Positions 7,955-16,717 of a stretch of DNA of 42,036 nt are shown here, in pieces. The DNA comes from Terriglobia bacterium (GTDB taxonomy: Bacteria; Acidobacteriota; Terriglobia; UBA7540), in assembly GCA_030037755.1 (NCBI GenBank), contig JASHQD010000211.1, forward strand, positions 1 to 42,036. Direction: 5' to 3'. Within the stretch, counting starts at the first letter, position 1. Each line of letters opens with the position of its first letter. Below the pieces are notes generated by a model. The model saw nothing but the letters and a program-made list of their open reading frames with translations. It was not told where the DNA came from and searched no databases. Position numbers and translations under genes: made by a program.

Positions 7955-9486
7955 AGGGCTCGCTCGCTTGTCACAGCGGCGGGCTCATGTGCCTTGGAGA
8001 ACTCGCTGTGAAAGCGGCTATATCCAAGATAAATCACCAAGCCCACAATGAGCCAGATGAGAAAGCGCAGCCAGGTTTCGATCGGCAGGCTGGCCATCAG
8101 GATCAGGCAGCACACGATGGCTGCGATCGGCAGCGCCGGAACCCACGGCACGCGAAATCCGCGGCGGCGATCCGGCTGCTTGTAGCGCAGCACCAGAACT
8201 CCGAGCGCCACCAGAATAAAGGCGAACAAGGTACCGATGTTGGAAAGTTCCGCCAACGTTCCGATATCGAAAAAGCCCGACGGGATGGCGACCACCAGTC
8301 CCGCGATCCACGTGCTCACATGCGGCGTACGAAAGCGCGGATGGACTTTCGAGAAGACACGCGGCAGCAAGCCGTCGCGCGACATTGAAAACCAGACGCG
8401 CGCCTGCCCGAGCTGGTAAACCAGCAGCGAGCTGATCATCCCGGTCAGAGCTCCGATGGTGACCCAGCGCTCGACGTTGGTCAGGCCGATCGCCTGGAGC
8501 GCATTCGCCACCGGCGCGGCATTGTCCAACGTCCGCCAGTTTTGGACCCCGGTCAGCACGATCGCCACCGCGCAGTACAGGATCGCGCAGACGATCAGCG
8601 ACGCGATGATGCCGAAGGGAACGTCCTTTTGTGGGTTCTTGGTCTCCTCAGCGCATGTCGAGACCGAGTCGAATCCGATGTAGGTGAAGAATACAATCGC
8701 GCCGCCCGTCAGTACGCCCTGCCAGCCGTTGGGCATGAATGGCCGCCAGTTCGCCGGATGAACGTACCTGGAGGCAAAGACAATGAAGATCAGAATGGCC
8801 AAGATCTTCACGCCGACCATGACATTATTGGTCCGCGCGCTCTCACGGATTCCACGCACCAAAATCACGGTGAGCACCATCACGATGAGGAATCCGGGCA
8901 CATTGAAGTAGGAGCCGGTGCGCTGCAACGAGTCGTTGAAGACAGGATTGGCGATGCTGTCGGGAATCTTGAGGCCAATACCGGCAAGCAGGCTGTCGAT
9001 GTAAGCGGAGAAACCGACGGCCACGGCCATGTTGCTGACCGCGTACTCGAGAATGAGATCCCAGCCGATGATCCAGGCTACGATCTCGCCCAGCGTGGCG
9101 TAGGAATAAGTGTAGGCGCTCCCGGCGATGGGGATCATCGACGCGAGTTCCGCATAGCACAAGCCCGCCAGGGCACATGCTACGGCCACGAGAAAGAAGG
9201 ACAGCGAAATGGCCGGACCGGCGCCGATGCGGCCGGCGGTGCCCACGGTATGTCCGCCGTGAATCAACCAGAGGAACAGCGGCGCCTTCAGGACAGACGG
9301 GAACTGCATTGTGGTTCCCGCCGCCGCCGTGCCGGTCAGCACGAAGATGCCGGTGCCGATGATGGCGCCGATGCCGAGCGCCGTCAGCGACCACGGTCCG
9401 AGCGTCTTGCGCAGGCAGTGCGCGGGATTTTCCGCCTCCGCCAGCAGGCGGTCGATGCTCTTGGTCGCGAGAAGTTGACTGCCCAA
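7951..9486 (-). CDS. APC-family amino acid permease (cationic amino acid transporter type)
   Basis: A 511-residue integral membrane transporter with about 12 hydrophobic helices. The first helix contains the APC signature GIGAIIGTGIFVLTG (about residues 37-51), and the pattern FFTYIGFDSVSTCAEETKNPQKDVPFGI is characteristic of the CAT/YfnA group of proton-coupled amino acid importers. It is the first gene of the minus-strand cluster with the nuclease, deaminase and phosphatase, overlapping the nuclease start by 4 bp. Substrate is not readable from sequence; cationic or branched amino acids are usual for this group. Confidence 0.92.
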   Translation of the reverse strand: MGSQLLATKSIDRLLAEAENPAHCLRKTLGPWSLTALGIGAIIGTGIFVLTGTAAAGTTMQFPSVLKAPLFLWLIHGGHTVGTAGRIGAGPAISLSFFLVAVACALAGLCYAELASMIPIAGSAYTYSYATLGEIVAWIIGWDLILEYAVSNMAVAVGFSAYIDSLLAGIGLKIPDSIANPVFNDSLQRTGSYFNVPGFLIVMVLTVILVRGIRESARTNNVMVGVKILAILIFIVFASRYVHPANWRPFMPNGWQGVLTGGAIVFFTYIGFDSVSTCAEETKNPQKDVPFGIIASLIVCAILYCAVAIVLTGVQNWRTLDNAAPVANALQAIGLTNVERWVTIGALTGMISSLLVYQLGQARVWFSMSRDGLLPRVFSKVHPRFRTPHVSTWIAGLVVAIPSGFFDIGTLAELSNIGTLFAFILVALGVLVLRYKQPDRRRGFRVPWVPALPIAAIVCCLILMASLPIETWLRFLIWLIVGLVIYLGYSRFHSEFSKAHEPAAVTSERAL

Positions 9487-9499
9487 TCGGCTCCTTCGG

Positions 9500-9655
9500 C
9501 TACCGCTTCGCCGGTCCGCCCGGACCGCGCTTCTTGACCTTCGGCTTGTGCGAGCCGCGCGGATCGGTGCGCTTCGGCTTGGGCGCCCGCTTCTTGCGCG
9601 CGGCCCGCTTCAGTTCCTTGCGTTCAGCTTTGTTCGTGACTTTTCGAGTGTCCAT
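9500..9655 (-). CDS. small, highly basic hypothetical protein (51 aa), absent from the ORF track
   Basis: Reading frame MDTRKVTNKAERKELKRAARK... ending KKRGPGGPAKR, almost half Lys/Arg, with no hydrophobic segment. ATG at 9655 is preceded by CTAAGGACGATGC, giving an AGGA Shine-Dalgarno at good spacing. It lies between pcrA and the permease, all on the minus strand, 13 bp from the permease start. The composition resembles ribosome- or nucleic-acid-binding small proteins and the tail is likely disordered. I do not recognise a characterised family; an RNA- or DNA-binding role is only an inference from charge. Confidence 0.62.
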   Translation of the reverse strand: MDTRKVTNKAERKELKRAARKKRAPKPKRTDPRGSHKPKVKKRGPGGPAKR

Positions 9656-9742
9656 GCATCGTCCTTAGATAGCATTTTTGCTGTGGCGCGAAACAGAGCG
9701 TAGATCATACAGCCAATTACCATTCGCCGTCCTCTTTACAAG

Positions 9743-12019
9743 TCAGGCCTTTTCCAGGGTGGCGAAATGGGGCAACATCTTCTTGGCGCCGTAACCGGGG
9801 AAGCTGATGGTCAGCTTTTCCGTCTCGCCTTCGCCCTCGCAGGCGATCACCGTCCCGATGCCGTACTTGGGATGCCGCACGCGATTGCCGCGCCGCCATT
9901 TCGATCCTGCCGGAATCGGCGCCGAGATCCGGCTCGGTTTCAGCCTGGACTCGAAACCGGTGGTCCGCAGAAACTGTTCGACGGACTCGCGCGAGTTGAA
10001 GGCCCCTTGCCAATTGGTTTCGACGCGTCCCGAGCTCGACAGCCGCTCGGTGAATTTATCCGGAATTTCGTCGAGGAAGCGGGAACGATGCGTATTGCGC
10101 CGCCCTTCCTCACCCCAGAACCGGCGCGTGGCGCTGGCCGTAAGCACCAAGCGATCCTTCGCGCGTGTCATGCCGACATAGCAGAGACGGCGCTCTTCTT
10201 CGAGCCCGGCGTCATCGTCCATGGACATCTTGTGCGGCAGCAATCCTTCTTCGAGCCCGGCCAGAAAGACCGAGTCGAATTCCAGCCCTTTGGCGCTGTG
10301 CAGCGTCATCAACGTGACGCGCGCGCGTTCGTCATAGTCATCGGTGTCGGAAACCAGCGCGGCGCGATCGAGAAATGCCGTCAGATTCTCACCGGCTTCC
10401 TCGGCGGCCGCCACCGCATTGACGAGTTCGAGCAGGTTTTCGATTCGTCCCTCAGCCTCAGGCGTGTTCTGATCCTTTAACATCGCGAGATAGCCGGTGC
10501 GATCGAGCAGGCTCCGGAAGAACTCCGCCATGCGCAGGCGTTTACCTTCTTCGGCGAGCGTCTGGATCAACGCATGGAAACTGGCGAGCGCCCGCGCCGT
10601 GCGCATAGGGCCTTCCTTGCCGCGCACCAGCATCTCTTCGAGCGCTTCCCACAAAGTCAGCCGATTCTCGCGCGACAGCGCCTGGATTTGAGCCACCGTC
10701 GTCTCGCCGATGCCGCGCGGCGGCGTGTTGATGATTCTCAGAAACGCGGCCGTATCGCGCTGATTGAAAGCGAGGCGCGCGTAAGCAAGCGCGTCGCGGA
10801 TTTCCGCACGCGCGTAGAAGCTGAACCCGCCGACCAGGCGGTACTGGATCCGGCGAGCGCGCATGGCTTCTTCGAAAAGCCGTGATTGCGCGTTCGTCCG
10901 GTATAGCACGCCCACGCTCGCGTTGGGGTTCGCTCCCAGTGCCGCCGCCACTTCTCCGGCGACGAATTCGGCTTCGCCTTCCGCTGTTCCCGCCTGATAC
11001 ACGCCGATCGAGCGGCCCGTGCGGCGCTCGGTCCACAAGTTCTTCCCTTTGCGCGCGCGATTGTTGCTGACCACCGCGGAGGCGCCGTCCAGAATCACCT
11101 GGGTGGAGCGGTAATTGCGCTCGAGGCGCAGCACCTTGGCCTCGCGAAAGTCCTCTTCGAAGCGCAGGATATTCTCGATGCTGGCGCCGCGCCACCGATA
11201 AATCGACTGGTCCTCGTCACCGACCGCGCAGATGTTGTGATGAGTCCGTGTGAGCTGACGGATCAACCGGTATTGCACCCGATTGGTGTCCTGGTACTCG
11301 TCGATATGAATGTAACGGAAGCGACGGCTGTACGAATCCGCCAGCTCCACCGATTTCTCGAACAGCTCCACGGTCTTCAGCAGCAGATCGTCGAAATCGA
11401 GAGCATTCGCCGCGCGCAGCCGGTCGCGATATCGTCCGAAAATCGAAGCGAGCGTCTCCGTGTCGGAATCGCGCGCCGTCTGGTACATCTCCTCGGGACT
11501 GATGCCCTGGTTTTTGGCGTAGCTGATTCGCGAGAGCGCCTGTCGTGGCGTGAAAAGCTTGTCGCTGAGGCCAAGATCGTTAAGGCAAGCCTTGAGCAGC
11601 CGCGTTTGATCGTCCTCGTCGTAGATCGCGAAGTCCCGGCTGTAGCCCAGCGCTTCGATTTCGCGGCGCAGGATGCGAACGCAAAGCGCGTGGAACGTGG
11701 AGATCAGCGGCTTGGCGCGGCCATCCGCGCCAGCGGCTGGAGTCGCCCCTTCGCCACTCATGGACTCCGGACTCTGCTCGCGGCGGCTGGCCAACAGCCG
11801 CGCGACGCGTTCGCGCATCTGGTCTGCGGCCTTATTCGTAAACGTGACGGCAAGGATACTCCACGGCGCAACCCGGTGGGTTTCGATCAGATGAGCGATC
11901 CGGTAGGTGATGGCGCGCGTCTTGCCGCTGCCCGCCCCGGCCAGCACCAAAAGCGGTCCTTCGGTTTGTTCGGCGACGGCTCGCTGCTCGCTATTCAATT
12001 CGTCGAGAAGATCAGACAT
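9743..12019 (-). CDS. pcrA: ATP-dependent 3'-5' DNA helicase PcrA/UvrD
   Basis: Superfamily 1 helicase for DNA repair, mismatch repair and removal of transcription or recombination blocks. Motif I GAGSGKT (Lys33), motif II IHIDEYQDTN, motif III QSIYRWRGA, motif IV RLERNYRST, motif V VTLMTLHSAKGLEFDSVFL and motif VI RRLCYVGMTRAKDRL are present in order. The C-terminal about 50 residues (WRRGNRVRHPKYGIGTVIACEGEGETEKLTISF) form the RNA-polymerase-binding Tudor-like domain typical of PcrA/UvrD. At 758 residues it is full length. ATG 12019 is preceded by AAAGGA. A TAAAAT-like -10 lies on the minus strand about 70 bp upstream. Confidence 0.96.
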   Translation of the reverse strand: MSDLLDELNSEQRAVAEQTEGPLLVLAGAGSGKTRAITYRIAHLIETHRVAPWSILAVTFTNKAADQMRERVARLLASRREQSPESMSGEGATPAAGADGRAKPLISTFHALCVRILRREIEALGYSRDFAIYDEDDQTRLLKACLNDLGLSDKLFTPRQALSRISYAKNQGISPEEMYQTARDSDTETLASIFGRYRDRLRAANALDFDDLLLKTVELFEKSVELADSYSRRFRYIHIDEYQDTNRVQYRLIRQLTRTHHNICAVGDEDQSIYRWRGASIENILRFEEDFREAKVLRLERNYRSTQVILDGASAVVSNNRARKGKNLWTERRTGRSIGVYQAGTAEGEAEFVAGEVAAALGANPNASVGVLYRTNAQSRLFEEAMRARRIQYRLVGGFSFYARAEIRDALAYARLAFNQRDTAAFLRIINTPPRGIGETTVAQIQALSRENRLTLWEALEEMLVRGKEGPMRTARALASFHALIQTLAEEGKRLRMAEFFRSLLDRTGYLAMLKDQNTPEAEGRIENLLELVNAVAAAEEAGENLTAFLDRAALVSDTDDYDERARVTLMTLHSAKGLEFDSVFLAGLEEGLLPHKMSMDDDAGLEEERRLCYVGMTRAKDRLVLTASATRRFWGEEGRRNTHRSRFLDEIPDKFTERLSSSGRVETNWQGAFNSRESVEQFLRTTGFESRLKPSRISAPIPAGSKWRRGNRVRHPKYGIGTVIACEGEGETEKLTISFPGYGAKKMLPHFATLEKA

Positions 12020-12368
12020 TCGGTCCTTTAGGGAATTCCGTTGTTCCAGAGCAGTGAGATGATCGCCCGGTTGGGTCCCTTGTTATTTTACACGATCGCG
12101 TTCGTGATTCTGTGCGGCCACCTTTCCGGAAATCAGGCGTCTCTGCGTCCTCCCTGTCTTCAACCCAGCGTGGCTCGCCGCAATCAAATCGGGCAAAGGC
12201 CGGTGGCGAGTGACTGGTGGTGAGCAGAAGATCTTCACGCGCTGCGAAGAAGTTCAGGTTCTGTCGTACAGAGGCCACCGAGGCTCCGTGAACTCGGTGT
12301 TGGAGGCTTTTCAGGCACAGAGTTCCACAGGGAAGTTCGCGTTGTGGTTGCGCAGACGCTGGTTTCCG
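12020..12368. other. intergenic stretch upstream of pcrA
   Basis: Contains the presumed pcrA promoter and a low-information stretch (around 12262-12340) with phrases like CAGAGGCCACCGAGG and CACAGAGTTCCACAGGG, the kind of degenerate noncoding repeat seen between bacterial genes. ORFs called here on both strands lack family resemblance and an RBS. Confidence 0.45.
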
Positions 12369-12447
12369 CCCGATCTGCACAGTACGGACGGTTTCTTCGC
12401 CGTTGTGATCGAGCGCAGTGGGTAGCACAGTCACTCCTGGCTGTGCT
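12369..12447 (+). pseudogene. duplicated 3' end of rsmB with its REP palindrome
   Basis: These 79 bp match the minus-strand copy at 14404-14482 (3' end of rsmB plus the palindrome after it) with only 4 differences. In frame they read RPDLHSTDGFFAVVIERSG followed by stop, against RPDLHGTDGFFAAVIERSG in intact rsmB. Upstream of 12369 the match weakens and needs a gap, so this is a remnant, not a working gene. The differences include one synonymous-type and some non-synonymous changes, as expected after duplication. The block ends exactly with the GTAG-type palindrome, which suggests the REP moved or recombined together with flanking coding sequence. Confidence 0.82.
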
Positions 12448-12487
12448 CTAGTGGACAAGAATAACGGCAAGAGTGCCGGTGCCACTT
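12422..12487. repeat. REP-like palindrome pair
   Basis: GTAGCACAGTCACTCCTGGC... (12422-12447) followed after a short spacer by an inverted relative, GGCAAGAGTGCCGGTGCCAC (about 12465-12485). The same GTAG-headed family as at 5967 and 14404. The two halves in opposite orientation resemble a REPIN-type doublet. Confidence 0.65.
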
Positions 12488-13157
12488 TGGCGAGGTGCCC
12501 TCACAAAGGTTAGAAGGCCGAAAAAAGCGAGCAGAGGGAGGCGGCCTGGGTATGTGGCCCTAGGTTCCGCCGACCCCAAAATCCCAACACAGGCCACCGT
12601 GACGCCGGTCACGAAAATTCTCCAGGAGATGTTCTATTTCTAGAGCAGAAAGCTGGAACAGTTTCATAAGATCAGTGGTTTGAGTCAGTTATGTTTGTCT
12701 AGGGAGCAACAAGGCGAGGCAGCAACAACCGGGGCGAGCCCGCCTGGATCGACCCGGCTACTCGGGCTTTTGCAGCCCGAAAGCGGCTGTGCCGAGCCCA
12801 GAGAGGTAGCCGATCTTCTGGGAGTTCGAAGAGCGCGGACCCGATAAAGCCCTTGCCCCCCCCGAAATGAGAAAGCAAACACACAAGTCATTTAAAATCA
12901 AACACTTTCACAAAACGAGTGCGGAAACAAAGCCAAATCAACCCATAAGTGGTTTAGAATATGTAACATGGACACCTGAAAGTCGATGCACAGAAGAAGA
13001 TACGGAGCGATGGAACGCGCGCAAAATTCCACGAATTCGGCGAAAATTCGGCGCAGGGACATCGACCGAACTGCCGATTCGGCCGCTGTGCCTCAATCTC
13101 TACTTTCAGGCGTCGAATTCTGAACCCGTCACCTGAGCACGTGACCGACAGGGCGCC
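12448..13157. other. 710-bp gene-poor region with a GC-rich structured block and an A-rich block
   Basis: No gene is supported. At 12710-12860 there is a GC-rich block with a perfect hairpin CGGGCT...AGCCCG (12763-12779) followed by more self-complementary pieces; it could be part of a noncoding RNA or another repeat. From about 12866 to 12970 composition switches to A-rich, unlike the rest of the window. The plus ORF 12867-13136 and minus ORF 12685-12891 have no recognisable family, RBS or regular codon bias. Confidence 0.4.
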
Positions 13158-13163
13158 TATAAT
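13158..13163 (+). promoter_or_regulatory. -10 element (TATAAT) for the AmrS-type gene
   Basis: Perfect TATAAT 31 bp upstream of ATG 13195. It lies inside the ORF extension that the track starts at GTG 13141, which argues that translation begins at the downstream ATG. No convincing -35 is seen. Confidence 0.55.
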
Positions 13164-13194
13164 ATCGGTAGAATTCAAATTCAGGGTTCTCCAG

Positions 13195-14316
13195 ATGGGC
13201 GCAACACTCAAAGACGTGCTTCAGGCCAACACTCGCGAGGGTGAACTCTACGAAAAGCTCGATAAGGATTGGGTCCGATGCTTCGCCTGCGGCCATGCCT
13301 GCCGGATTCCGCCCGGACAGCTTGGGGTCTGCAAGGTCCGGTTCAATCAAGGCGGCAAGCTTCTGGTGCCTTGGGGCTACGTTGGCGGAGTGCAATGCGA
13401 TCCCATCGAGAAGAAGCCCTTCTTCCACGCTTATCCCGGCGCCCTCGCGTACAGCTTCGGCATGCTGGGTTGCGACCTGCACTGTTCCTACTGCCAGAAC
13501 TGGGTGACGTCGCAAGCGCTGCGCGATCCTGCTGCGACCAGCGCGCCCATGCACGCGCGGCCGAACGACATGGTGGACGACGCCGTCGGGTGCGGCGCGC
13601 GCGTCCTCGTGAGCACGTACAACGAGCCGCTGATCACCAGTGAATGGGCCGTGGAAATCTTCAAGCGCGCCAGGGCCGCGGGACTCAGCACCGGATTTGT
13701 GTCCAACGGCAACGGCACGCAGCAAGTGATCGAGTATCTGCGGCCGTGGGTGGATCTCTACAAAGTCGATCTCAAGAGCTTCGACGACCGGCACTATCGT
13801 CAACTGGGCGGCCGCATCCAGCCGATCCTCGATACCATCCGGCGTCTGCACGCGCTCGGTTTCTGGATGGAAATCGTCACGCTGATCATTCCCGGTTTCA
13901 ACGATTCAGACGACGAACTGGCGCGGCTTTCCGGATTTCTCGCCGAGGTCTCGCCCGACATTCCCTGGCACGTCACGGCGTTTCACCAGGACTACAAGAT
14001 GACCGATCCCGAGAGCACGTCGCCCGAGACGCTGATGCGCGCCGCGGAGATCGGCAAGCGCTCGGGGATGCGCTTCATCTATGCCGGCAATCTGCCGGGT
14101 CAGGTCGGCGATCTCGAGAATACGCGCTGTCCGAAGTGCTCCGAGTTGCTGATCGAGCGTTATGGCTACCGGATCCGCAGCTATCGCCTTACGGCCGATG
14201 GGAGCTGTCCGGGCTGCGGAGCCAGCGTGCCCGGCCGATGGGGATCCCGCTTTGAGGGTCAGATTACGGCATTTCCCTTCCTCTCACGGCGCCACGGCCA
14301 CGCCGTTCGCGTGTGA
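13195..14316 (+). CDS. amrS: AmmeMemoRadiSam-system radical SAM enzyme (pyruvate formate-lyase activase-like)
   Basis: Radical SAM protein of the PflA-like COG1180 group. The [4Fe-4S]/SAM motif is CDLHCSYC (in MLGCDLHCSYCQNW). An N-terminal Cys segment (WVRCFACGHACRIPPGQLGVC) and a C-terminal zinc-ribbon-like segment (NTRCPKCSELLIERYGY...CPGCG) are typical of AmrS, which in many genomes accompanies AmmeMemoRadiSam proteins A and B; neither partner is in this window. The start is set at ATG 13195 because a TATAAT box lies at 13158 and the family begins near here; 373 residues. The physiological substrate of the family is not established, though a methyl-transfer or C-C radical reaction is proposed. 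Confidence 0.88.
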   Translation: MGATLKDVLQANTREGELYEKLDKDWVRCFACGHACRIPPGQLGVCKVRFNQGGKLLVPWGYVGGVQCDPIEKKPFFHAYPGALAYSFGMLGCDLHCSYCQNWVTSQALRDPAATSAPMHARPNDMVDDAVGCGARVLVSTYNEPLITSEWAVEIFKRARAAGLSTGFVSNGNGTQQVIEYLRPWVDLYKVDLKSFDDRHYRQLGGRIQPILDTIRRLHALGFWMEIVTLIIPGFNDSDDELARLSGFLAEVSPDIPWHVTAFHQDYKMTDPESTSPETLMRAAEIGKRSGMRFIYAGNLPGQVGDLENTRCPKCSELLIERYGYRIRSYRLTADGSCPGCGASVPGRWGSRFEGQITAFPFLSRRHGHAVRV

Positions 14317-14403
14317 TAGGCATTCCCAAGTGCGCGCCGGCCAAAAGGCGCGGAAATAGCTGCCCTCATCAGAGAATCAGCTCAGATGCGGCCATTCCTC
14401 TGG

Positions 14404-14429
14404 AGCACAGCCAGGAGTGGCTGTGCTAC
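14404..14429 (-). repeat. REP-like palindrome supplying the rsmB stop codon
   Basis: On the minus strand the sequence runs GTAGCACAGCCACTCCTGGC..., a palindrome headed by GTAG. The TAG of GTAG is the stop codon of rsmB (AGT GGG TAG). The same junction is duplicated at 12369-12447. Confidence 0.75.
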
Positions 14430-15742
14430 CCACTGCGCTCGATCACAGCGGCGAAGAAACCGTCGGTACCGTGCAGATCGGGCCGGGCGCGGAAGTAGCC
14501 GCGCTCGTCAAAGAATTGGCTCAGATGCGGCCATTCCTCCACCGACCGTGCTCGCGGCAGCATTTCGAACTCATGGCGGCGAGCCAGGACGCTTTCGATG
14601 ACCTGTTCGCTTTCTTCCGGTTCAAGGGAACACGTCGCGTACACCAGCCGGCCTTTCGGTACAAGGGTCTCAAGCCCGTTGCGCAACATTTGAGCCTGCG
14701 CGGCCGCGAGCCGCGCGATGTCTTCCGGTTTGAGGCGCCACTTGATTTCGGGATTGCGCCCGAGGGTGCCCGTGCCGGAACAAGGCGCGTCCAGAAGAAC
14801 GCGGTCGAATCCAACGCCGAACGGCAGCGGGCTCGCGGCGTCGAGTTGCACGGCGCTCCACCGCACCGCGCCAGGCAACAGGCGAGCGAGATTCATGCTT
14901 TTGAGACGACGCTCGCTGCGGTCGCAGAGAATCATCACGCCTTCCTGCAGATCGGCGGCAATTTCGGCAGACTTCATCCCCGGCGCCGCGCACAGGTCGA
15001 GCACGCGTTGGCCGCGATGCGGCCGGACCAGCAATCCAACAAGTTGAGACGCCTCTTCCTGAATCACCACGCGTCCCGCGCGCCAGGCATCCGATTTCGT
15101 GACATTACCGCTGCTAACGATGAGTGCGCCGGGTGCGTAACTCGCGGGGTGCGTCGCAATTCCGGCCGCCGCGAGTTCGTCTGGCAAGCGGGCCGAATCG
15201 CCATCGACCACTCGCAATACGGGCGCTGGCGTCGACAAGCTCCAGCGGGCTAACTGAAACGCCGCGTCCGGGCCGTAGTTCCGTTCCCAACGTCCACGCA
15301 GCCATTCGGGAATCGCGAGAGCGGCCGCGCGCTCGCTGTTGCTCTCCCGATCAATCGCCGCCGGGTCGCACTTGCGCAGCACCGCGTTCACCAGGCCTGC
15401 CGCTGAACGCTTCCGCGCCGCCTTCGTCATTTCGACGGCTTCGTTGACGACGGCGGATTTCGGAATGCGTTCGAGAAAGCAAATCTGATGGACGGCCAGG
15501 CGCAGAATGGTGATGACTTCAGGGTCGAAGTAGCCGGTCGCGCGGCCGGAAAGGCGCGCGACAACGTCATCGAGTTGAGCGCGGCGGCGGAGCACGCCGA
15601 AAACCAGCTCCGTCGCGAGATGGCGATCCGATTCCGAGAGATTTTCAGGAGCATTACGCAGCAGATCAGCGGCAAACTCAGCGCTGCTTTCAACCCTGCG
15701 GAGAACGTGGTAGGCGAGCCGGCGAGCGGGTGAAACGGGCAT
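14426..15742 (-). CDS. rsmB: 16S rRNA (cytosine(967)-C5)-methyltransferase RsmB
   Basis: SAM-dependent methyltransferase making m5C967 in 16S rRNA. The first about 130 residues are a NusB-like RNA-binding domain (SPARRLAYHVLRRVES...). The Rossmann part has LDLCAAPGMKSAEIA (SAM site), DAPCSGTGTLGRNPEIKWR with the PC catalytic motif, and LVYATCSLEPEES with the TC cysteine nucleophile. At 438 residues it is full length. It follows fmt by 13 bp on the minus strand, the classical def-fmt-rsmB order. Its stop codon is provided by a REP palindrome. Confidence 0.96.
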   Translation of the reverse strand: MPVSPARRLAYHVLRRVESSAEFAADLLRNAPENLSESDRHLATELVFGVLRRRAQLDDVVARLSGRATGYFDPEVITILRLAVHQICFLERIPKSAVVNEAVEMTKAARKRSAAGLVNAVLRKCDPAAIDRESNSERAAALAIPEWLRGRWERNYGPDAAFQLARWSLSTPAPVLRVVDGDSARLPDELAAAGIATHPASYAPGALIVSSGNVTKSDAWRAGRVVIQEEASQLVGLLVRPHRGQRVLDLCAAPGMKSAEIAADLQEGVMILCDRSERRLKSMNLARLLPGAVRWSAVQLDAASPLPFGVGFDRVLLDAPCSGTGTLGRNPEIKWRLKPEDIARLAAAQAQMLRNGLETLVPKGRLVYATCSLEPEESEQVIESVLARRHEFEMLPRARSVEEWPHLSQFFDERGYFRARPDLHGTDGFFAAVIERSG

Positions 15743-15755
15743 GGGAAGGGCACGG

Positions 15756-16697
15756 TCAGGCGGTGGTGGTATCGAGTTTCTCGCCGGGTCGGAGCCGAAC
15801 GCCGTTCAGAAAATCCGATCCGGAGACCCGGCGCTTGCCTTCGATCTGTACCTCCGCGAGTTCAAGGGCAGAGTCGTGACCGCAAGCAGCAATTGGCTTT
15901 CCGGCGCGCGCGATGAGAGTCCCAGGTTCGGCTTCGAGGGGTTCCGAAGCGACGGATGCTCTCCAAATGTGCAGCCATTTGCCGCGAAAGCTCGTGTAGG
16001 CTCCCGGCCAGGGGCGCAATCCCCGGACGCGGTGCTCGACCTCCGCGGCGGAAAGCGACCAGTCGATCCGGCCGTCTTCCTTTTTGAGCATCGGCGCCAG
16101 CGTGGCGTGGCTGTCGTCCTGCTTGCGCGGCCTGATTTGGCCCTGGCTCAGCTCGAGCAGCGTTTCGGCCATTAAACCGGCGCCGGCCACGCCCAGACGT
16201 TCGAGCAGCGTCTCGGTGGTGTCCGCGGGGCCGATCTCCGTCTCATGCTGCATCAGGATGTCGCCCGTGTCGAGTCCGGGGTCGATCCTCATGGTGGTGA
16301 CGCCCGTCACGCGCTCGCCGCGAACGATCGCCCACGGAACCGGCGCCGCCCCGCGGTATTTGGGCAGCAGCGACGCGTGCAGGTTGATGCAGCCGAAACG
16401 CGGCAGTTCGATCATCCAGCCGGGAATGATGTGGCCGTAGGCTACAACCACGATAGCGTCAGGACGATAGTGGCTCAGCAGCGCACGGGTGAACGGCTCT
16501 TTGAATCGACGTGGCTGAAACACCACGAGCCCGGCATCGAGAGCGGCCCGCTTCACCGGCGGCGCCTTGACGGCGTGCCCGCGGCCGCTGGGCTCATCGG
16601 GATTCGTCAGTACCAGCTCGATTTGAAACGGCGCGCGCGTCAGCCGCAGCAGGGTGGGAACCGCGAATTGTGGCGTGCCGCAAAAGATGAGTCTCAT
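15756..16697 (-). CDS. fmt: methionyl-tRNA formyltransferase
   Basis: Transfers a formyl group from 10-formyl-THF to initiator Met-tRNA. N-terminal MRLIFCGTPQFAVPTLLRL is the canonical start; the hydrolase-fold signature includes CINLHASLLPKYRGAAPVPWAI and the catalytic Asn/His/Asp set, including GDILMQ. The C-terminal OB-like tRNA-binding domain follows (VRGLRPWPGAYTSF...). At 313 residues it is full length. It sits between def and rsmB; a REP pair separates it from def. Confidence 0.97.
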   Translation of the reverse strand: MRLIFCGTPQFAVPTLLRLTRAPFQIELVLTNPDEPSGRGHAVKAPPVKRAALDAGLVVFQPRRFKEPFTRALLSHYRPDAIVVVAYGHIIPGWMIELPRFGCINLHASLLPKYRGAAPVPWAIVRGERVTGVTTMRIDPGLDTGDILMQHETEIGPADTTETLLERLGVAGAGLMAETLLELSQGQIRPRKQDDSHATLAPMLKKEDGRIDWSLSAAEVEHRVRGLRPWPGAYTSFRGKWLHIWRASVASEPLEAEPGTLIARAGKPIAACGHDSALELAEVQIEGKRRVSGSDFLNGVRLRPGEKLDTTTA

Positions 16698-16717
16698 AGG
16701 ACAGCCTGCGGCGCGGC

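Noticed and set aside
6563-8011. 482-codon plus ORF opposite adenosine deaminase and nuclease genes
   Set aside because: Antisense to two well-supported genes, no family resemblance.
8542-9537. 331-codon plus ORF opposite the permease gene
   Set aside because: Antisense shadow, rich in Asp/Gly/Arg/His, no hydrophobic core or motif.
12012-12485. 157-codon minus ORF upstream of pcrA
   Set aside because: Its LPTALDHNGEETV-type segment is only the antisense of the duplicated rsmB end; no RBS or family.
12867-13136. 89-codon plus ORF in the A-rich block
   Set aside because: No RBS, no recognisable pattern and composition unlike genes of this window.
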